Origin: Flavobacteriales bacterium
GTDB taxonomy: Bacteria; Bacteroidota; Bacteroidia; Flavobacteriales; Flavobacteriaceae
Assembly: GCA_027065935.1 (NCBI GenBank)
Contig: JAMONI010000134.1
Location: 1 to 8,320 of the forward strand
Direction: 5' to 3'
Length of the DNA stretch: 8,320 bases
Part shown: positions 5,960 to 8,320 of the stretch, one piece after another
How positions within the stretch are numbered: position 1 is the first letter of the stretch
Layout: every line of letters starts with the position of its first letter
Notes under the pieces: model-generated
What the model was told of the DNA's origin: nothing
Database searches by the model: none
The model's input: only the letters and a program-made list of their open reading frames with translations
Position numbers and translations under genes: made by a program

Positions 5960-7660
5960 CCGGTTTTTATTTTCGATTGACTTGTATCCCTTTTTATGCA
6001 CGTGAATCACGGCCCGTCCGCTGGGTTCGTTTAGGTTTTTAAAACTTTCGTCCCATTCCAAAGCGACGGATGTGCTACAAGCCACCGATTTCTCGAACGG
6101 CACGGTTCTGGCCGCCGCTTGACCGGGGAAAAACTCTTCGAAAATACTCCGGTAATAAAACGCTTCTTTGGTATCGGGGGTGTTGACGGGAAAACGGTAA
6201 TGGGCGTTGGCCAGTTGTTCGTCCGATACTTCTTTTTCCACGATTTCCTTCAAAGTATCGATCCAATCGTATCCCACGCCGTCGCTAAATTGTTCTTTTT
6301 GTCGCCATACGATACTTTCGGGTAACAGGTCCTCAAAGGCTTTACGCAAAATCCATTTTTCCATTTTTCGTTTTTCGTCGGCATCATGTCTAACCATCTT
6401 GTCGGCGGGATTCAAGCGCATGGCCACATCCATAAAAGCTTTGTCTAAAAACGGTACACGTCCTTCCACCCCCCAGGCCGCGAGCGATTTATTGGCGCGC
6501 AAACAGTCGTAAAGGTGTAATTTGTCTAATTTTCTAACGGTTTCATCATGAAATTCTTTTGCCGAAGGCGCTTTATGAAAATACAGGTATCCGCCGAAAA
6601 TTTCATCGCTTCCTTCACCCGACAGTACCATTTTGATGCCCATTGCCTTTATGGCGCGTGCCATTAGATACATGGGGGTTGAGGCACGTACGGTGGTAAC
6701 GTCGTAGGTTTCCAAATGATAGATTACATCGCGAATGGCGTCGAGGCCTTCTTGAACGGTAAATATAATTTCATGATGTACGGTATCCAAATGTTCGGCT
6801 ACCTTCCGGGCCGCTTCCAAGTCGGGTGAACCTTCCAATCCTACGGCAAAGGAGTGCAAACGCGGCCACCAAGCCCGCTCTTTCCCTCCCGACTCGATGC
6901 GCTTATCGGCATATTTTTTGGCTATGGCCGAAACGATGGAAGAATCCAAACCGCCCGAAAGCAATACGCCGTATGGAACGTCACTCATCAATTGCCGGTG
7001 AACCGCCTCTTCCAGCGCTTTCCTTAGCTTCCGTATATCGCTTTCGTTGTTTTTTACGTTTTCATAATCGCGCCAATCCCTTTCGTACCATCTGACGAAC
7101 CTTTTTTCCTTGCTGTGATAATAATGTCCCGGCGGAAAAACTTCGATGGCCGGACAAATACCTTCCAGTGCTTTCAGTTCGGAGGCTACGTACAAAGTGC
7201 CGTTTTTATCGCGTCCTATGTATAAAGGAATAATCCCCATGTGGTCCCGAGCAATGAAATATTCGTCTTTTTCTTTGTCGTAGAGTGCAAAGGCAAAAAT
7301 TCCGTTCAGTTCGTCCAAAAACGATACGCCTTTTTCTTTGTATAAGGGCAAAATCACCTCGGAGTCGCTTTTGGTTTTAAATTTGTACTTTCCTTCAAAT
7401 TGCTTGCGGATTTCCTGATGATTGTATATTTCACCGTTCACGGCAAGAATATACCTTCCGTCGTCGGAAACCAAAGGTTGTTTTCCCGAAATAGGATCCA
7501 CAATAGCCAAGCGTTCGTGTGCCATAACGGCCTTATCTCCGGTAAAAACACCGCTCCAATCCGGGCCCCGGTGCCGGACTTTTTTGGCCATTGCAAGAAT
7601 TTGCGGTCTGATTTTTTCCGCTTGTTCTTTCAGGTCGAATGCACAAACTATTCCACACAT
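5939..7660 (-). CDS. asnB: Asparagine synthetase B (glutamine-hydrolysing)
   Basis: This cytoplasmic enzyme makes asparagine from aspartate, ATP and glutamine (EC 6.3.5.4), 573 residues long. The start is fixed by chemistry: MCGIV at 7660 leaves Cys2, which becomes the N-terminal nucleophile of the class II glutaminase domain after Met removal. A longer in-frame TTG start at 7756 would bury it. The glutaminase domain (about 2-190) has RHRGPDWSG (29-37) and NGEIYNH (75-81). The synthetase domain has the pyrophosphate loop SGGLDSS (235-241) and SGEGSDE (347-353). The C-terminal ACSTSVALEWDESFKNLNEPSGRAV block is typical of bacterial AsnB. A further 20 or so residues of Lys, Asn and Tyr follow and end in a 13-bp tandem repeat. 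The ribosome region is A-rich (A10-G-A6). Upstream lies an attenuator-like leader with an Asn-rich peptide, so expression probably responds to charged Asn-tRNA. Confidence 0.97.
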   Translation of the reverse strand: MCGIVCAFDLKEQAEKIRPQILAMAKKVRHRGPDWSGVFTGDKAVMAHERLAIVDPISGKQPLVSDDGRYILAVNGEIYNHQEIRKQFEGKYKFKTKSDSEVILPLYKEKGVSFLDELNGIFAFALYDKEKDEYFIARDHMGIIPLYIGRDKNGTLYVASELKALEGICPAIEVFPPGHYYHSKEKRFVRWYERDWRDYENVKNNESDIRKLRKALEEAVHRQLMSDVPYGVLLSGGLDSSIVSAIAKKYADKRIESGGKERAWWPRLHSFAVGLEGSPDLEAARKVAEHLDTVHHEIIFTVQEGLDAIRDVIYHLETYDVTTVRASTPMYLMARAIKAMGIKMVLSGEGSDEIFGGYLYFHKAPSAKEFHDETVRKLDKLHLYDCLRANKSLAAWGVEGRVPFLDKAFMDVAMRLNPADKMVRHDADEKRKMEKWILRKAFEDLLPESIVWRQKEQFSDGVGYDWIDTLKEIVEKEVSDEQLANAHYRFPVNTPDTKEAFYYRSIFEEFFPGQAAARTVPFEKSVACSTSVALEWDESFKNLNEPSGRAVIHVHKKGYKSIENKNRDYNQRL

Positions 7661-7692
7661 AATTTTTTCTTTTTTTTTTAAGATTATACCAT

Positions 7693-7715
7693 AAAAAAAC
7701 CGGGCGAAAGCCCGG
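7693..7715 (-). terminator. Intrinsic terminator in the asnB leader (attenuator hairpin)
   Basis: Minus-strand transcript: CCGGGC (7715-7710), loop TTTC, GCCCGG (7705-7700), then seven T residues (7699-7693). All six pairs are G-C. It ends 32 nt before the asnB ATG, so it would stop transcription just before the gene. Its first arm is also complementary to an upstream segment at 7740-7747, which allows an alternative, terminator-free fold. It could alternatively be the plain terminator of the YigZ gene, but that gene ends 144 bp earlier. Confidence 0.85.
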
Positions 7716-7747
7716 CAAAATATCGTCATTACGCACCCACCGGGCTT
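7708..7747 (-). promoter_or_regulatory. Candidate antiterminator of the asnB leader
   Basis: Minus-strand segment AAGCCCGG (7747-7740) is perfectly complementary over 8 bp to CCGGGCTT (7715-7708), with a 24-nt loop between them. The second segment contains the whole first arm of the terminator, so the two hairpins exclude each other. The first segment starts 1 nt after the stop codon of the Asn-rich leader ORF. A ribosome that reaches that stop would cover the segment and allow termination. A ribosome held at the Asn codons would leave it free to block the terminator. Confidence 0.7.
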
Positions 7748-7748
7748 G

Positions 7749-7802
7749 TCATACAAATCCGGAATTATTATTATTACGAATGTGTGCGTAAAAGCGTTTC
7801 AC
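7749..7802 (-). CDS. Asn-rich leader peptide of asnB (attenuator control peptide)
   Basis: This is a 17-codon ORF from GTG to TGA, predicted product MKRFYAHIRNNNNSGFV. Codons 10-13 are four AAT Asn codons in a row (7775-7764), placed five codons before the stop, as control codons are in his and trp leader peptides. An in-frame TAG three codons upstream of the GTG limits the frame, so GTG is the only normal start. AAAGAA lies a few bases before it, in keeping with the A-rich sites of this genome. The first base of antiterminator segment 1 is 2 nt after the stop. The peptide itself would have no function: its translation speed reports the supply of charged Asn-tRNA. The chief doubt is that AAT repeats can arise by chance in AT-rich spacers. 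The exact placement relative to stop, antiterminator and terminator argues against that. Confidence 0.7.
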   Translation of the reverse strand: MKRFYAHIRNNNNSGFV

Positions 7803-7840
7803 GGTTCTTTGCTATGTTTTACGAGGGCAATATATAAAAA

Positions 7841-7870
7841 AAATCATACATCCGGAAATTTATTTCACAA
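7841..7870 (-). promoter_or_regulatory. Weak candidate promoter for the asnB leader transcript
   Basis: Minus strand: TTG (7870-7868), a 19-nt spacer, then TATGATTT (7848-7841), which matches the TAnnTTTG consensus except at two positions. Transcription would start near 7834, about 30 nt before the leader ORF. It overlaps the end of the YigZ gene. No hairpin terminator is visible right after that gene, so read-through from it is an equally good source of the leader transcript. Confidence 0.25.
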
Positions 7871-8320
7871 TCCACCGGACGAACTTCTCGAAAACCTCAT
7901 CGCGTTGGGCCGGACGAATGCCCAATTTCAAATAGGCGTTCATTCCTCCCCCGCGTTCCATTACTTGCAAGTTAAGTTGCTTGACATATCGCATTACTTC
8001 GTTCATCTTTTCGTAAGGAAACGATATTTCCAAGGGAATTAATATTTCTTTTTCGATAATTTCAGCTTGTGTCAAAGTTTCCTTAGCCGCCGTTTTATAG
8101 GCTTGGATCAAGCCGCCCACGCCCAACTTAACGCCTCCAAAATAGCGGACGACCACAACCAAGGTATCGGTGAGGTCGAAATTGCGGATTTGGTTGAGAA
8201 TCGGAGCGCCCGCCGAACGGGCAGGTTCGCCGTCGTCATTAGCTCGTTCTTCAATGCGGCCGGGCTTTCCTATCCGGTAAGCATAACACCAATGGCGTGC
8301 ATCGTGATAACGTGATTTTA
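7860..8320 (-). CDS. YigZ/IMPACT family protein (UPF0029), C-terminal part
   Basis: The frame is open from the right edge of the window to TAA at 7860, giving 152 residues. About 50 N-terminal residues of a usual 200-residue protein lie outside. From the window edge the frame reads KSRYHDARHWCYAYRIG, then NDDGEPARSAGAPIL and the family signature VVVVRYFGGVKLG. No normal start codon lies in the visible frame before that signature, so the gene surely begins beyond the window. The N-terminal IMPACT domain is followed by the small C-terminal ferredoxin-like domain (about the last 70 residues). The family resembles the translation regulator IMPACT/YIH1 of eukaryotes and E. coli YigZ; the bacterial role is not firmly known. 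It lies upstream of the asnB leader on the same strand, 57 bp before the leader ORF, and may share its transcript. Confidence 0.92.
   Translation of the reverse strand, partial: KSRYHDARHWCYAYRIGKPGRIEERANDDGEPARSAGAPILNQIRNFDLTDTLVVVVRYFGGVKLGVGGLIQAYKTAAKETLTQAEIIEKEILIPLEISFPYEKMNEVMRYVKQLNLQVMERGGGMNAYLKLGIRPAQRDEVFEKFVRWIVK

Noticed and set aside
5845..6042. Plus-strand ORF with several Cys residues preceded by GGAGG
   Set aside because: It overlaps the end of asnB in antisense, starts with TTG, and GGAGG is not the usual ribosome site in this lineage, so it is most likely a shadow.
7683..7688. TATAAT on the minus strand just before asnB, like an E. coli -10 box
   Set aside because: Bacteroidota promoters use TAnnTTTG, there is no matching upstream element at the right distance, and the sequence is part of an AT-rich tail after the T-tract.
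7661..7756. 32-residue N-terminal extension of AsnB from a TTG at 7756
   Set aside because: It would run through the terminator hairpin and prevent Cys2 from being the N-terminal nucleophile, which the glutaminase domain needs.
7764..7775. The AAT run as a plain microsatellite
   Set aside because: Possible in isolation, but it is only four units and lies in frame in a short ORF whose stop abuts an antiterminator segment, directly ahead of an asparagine synthetase gene.

Overview
The window reads as chromosomal core sequence from a member of the Bacteroidota, most likely Flavobacteriales-like. This rests on the AtpG, AtpA and AtpB sequence style, an a subunit with a signal peptide and long N-terminal extension, an atp cluster that stops after the gamma gene without beta and epsilon, A-rich starts with little Shine-Dalgarno sequence, and a promoter of the Bacteroidota type (TTTG, 20 nt, TATTTTTG) before atpB. 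No mobile element, CRISPR array, tRNA or rRNA was seen.

Layout from left to right. At 1-666 (+) is the 3' part of a DegP/HtrA (Do) periplasmic protease, carrying two PDZ domains. A bidirectional hairpin terminator at 690-712 separates it from a convergent minus-strand block. That block, in transcription order (right to left), is atpB (a), atpE (c), atpF (b), atpH (delta), atpA (alpha), atpG (gamma), covering 5688 down to 740. It encodes the whole membrane part and most of the stator and F1 of the ATP synthase. The beta and epsilon genes must lie elsewhere. A strong hairpin sits between atpE and atpF, where c-subunit output may be set. Upstream, also on the minus strand, are asnB (glutamine-dependent asparagine synthetase, 5939-7660) and the 3' part of a YigZ/IMPACT-family gene (7860-8320).

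The most interesting element is the 199-bp gap between the YigZ gene and asnB. On the minus strand it holds a 17-codon ORF with four consecutive Asn (AAT) codons. One nucleotide after its stop begins an 8-nt segment that pairs perfectly with the first arm of a GC-rich hairpin followed by seven T residues. This is the full layout of ribosome-mediated transcription attenuation, with asparagine starvation as the expected signal: low Asn-tRNA stalls the ribosome on the Asn codons, the antiterminator forms, and asnB is transcribed. I know of no classical Asn-specific leader peptide among the textbook attenuators (trp, his, leu, ilv, phe, thr).

The asnB and atp genes appear to be separate transcription units. 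A weak terminator lies after asnB, and a well-matched promoter lies 34 nt before the atpB start. That promoter also settles the atpB start at 5688 rather than 5769.
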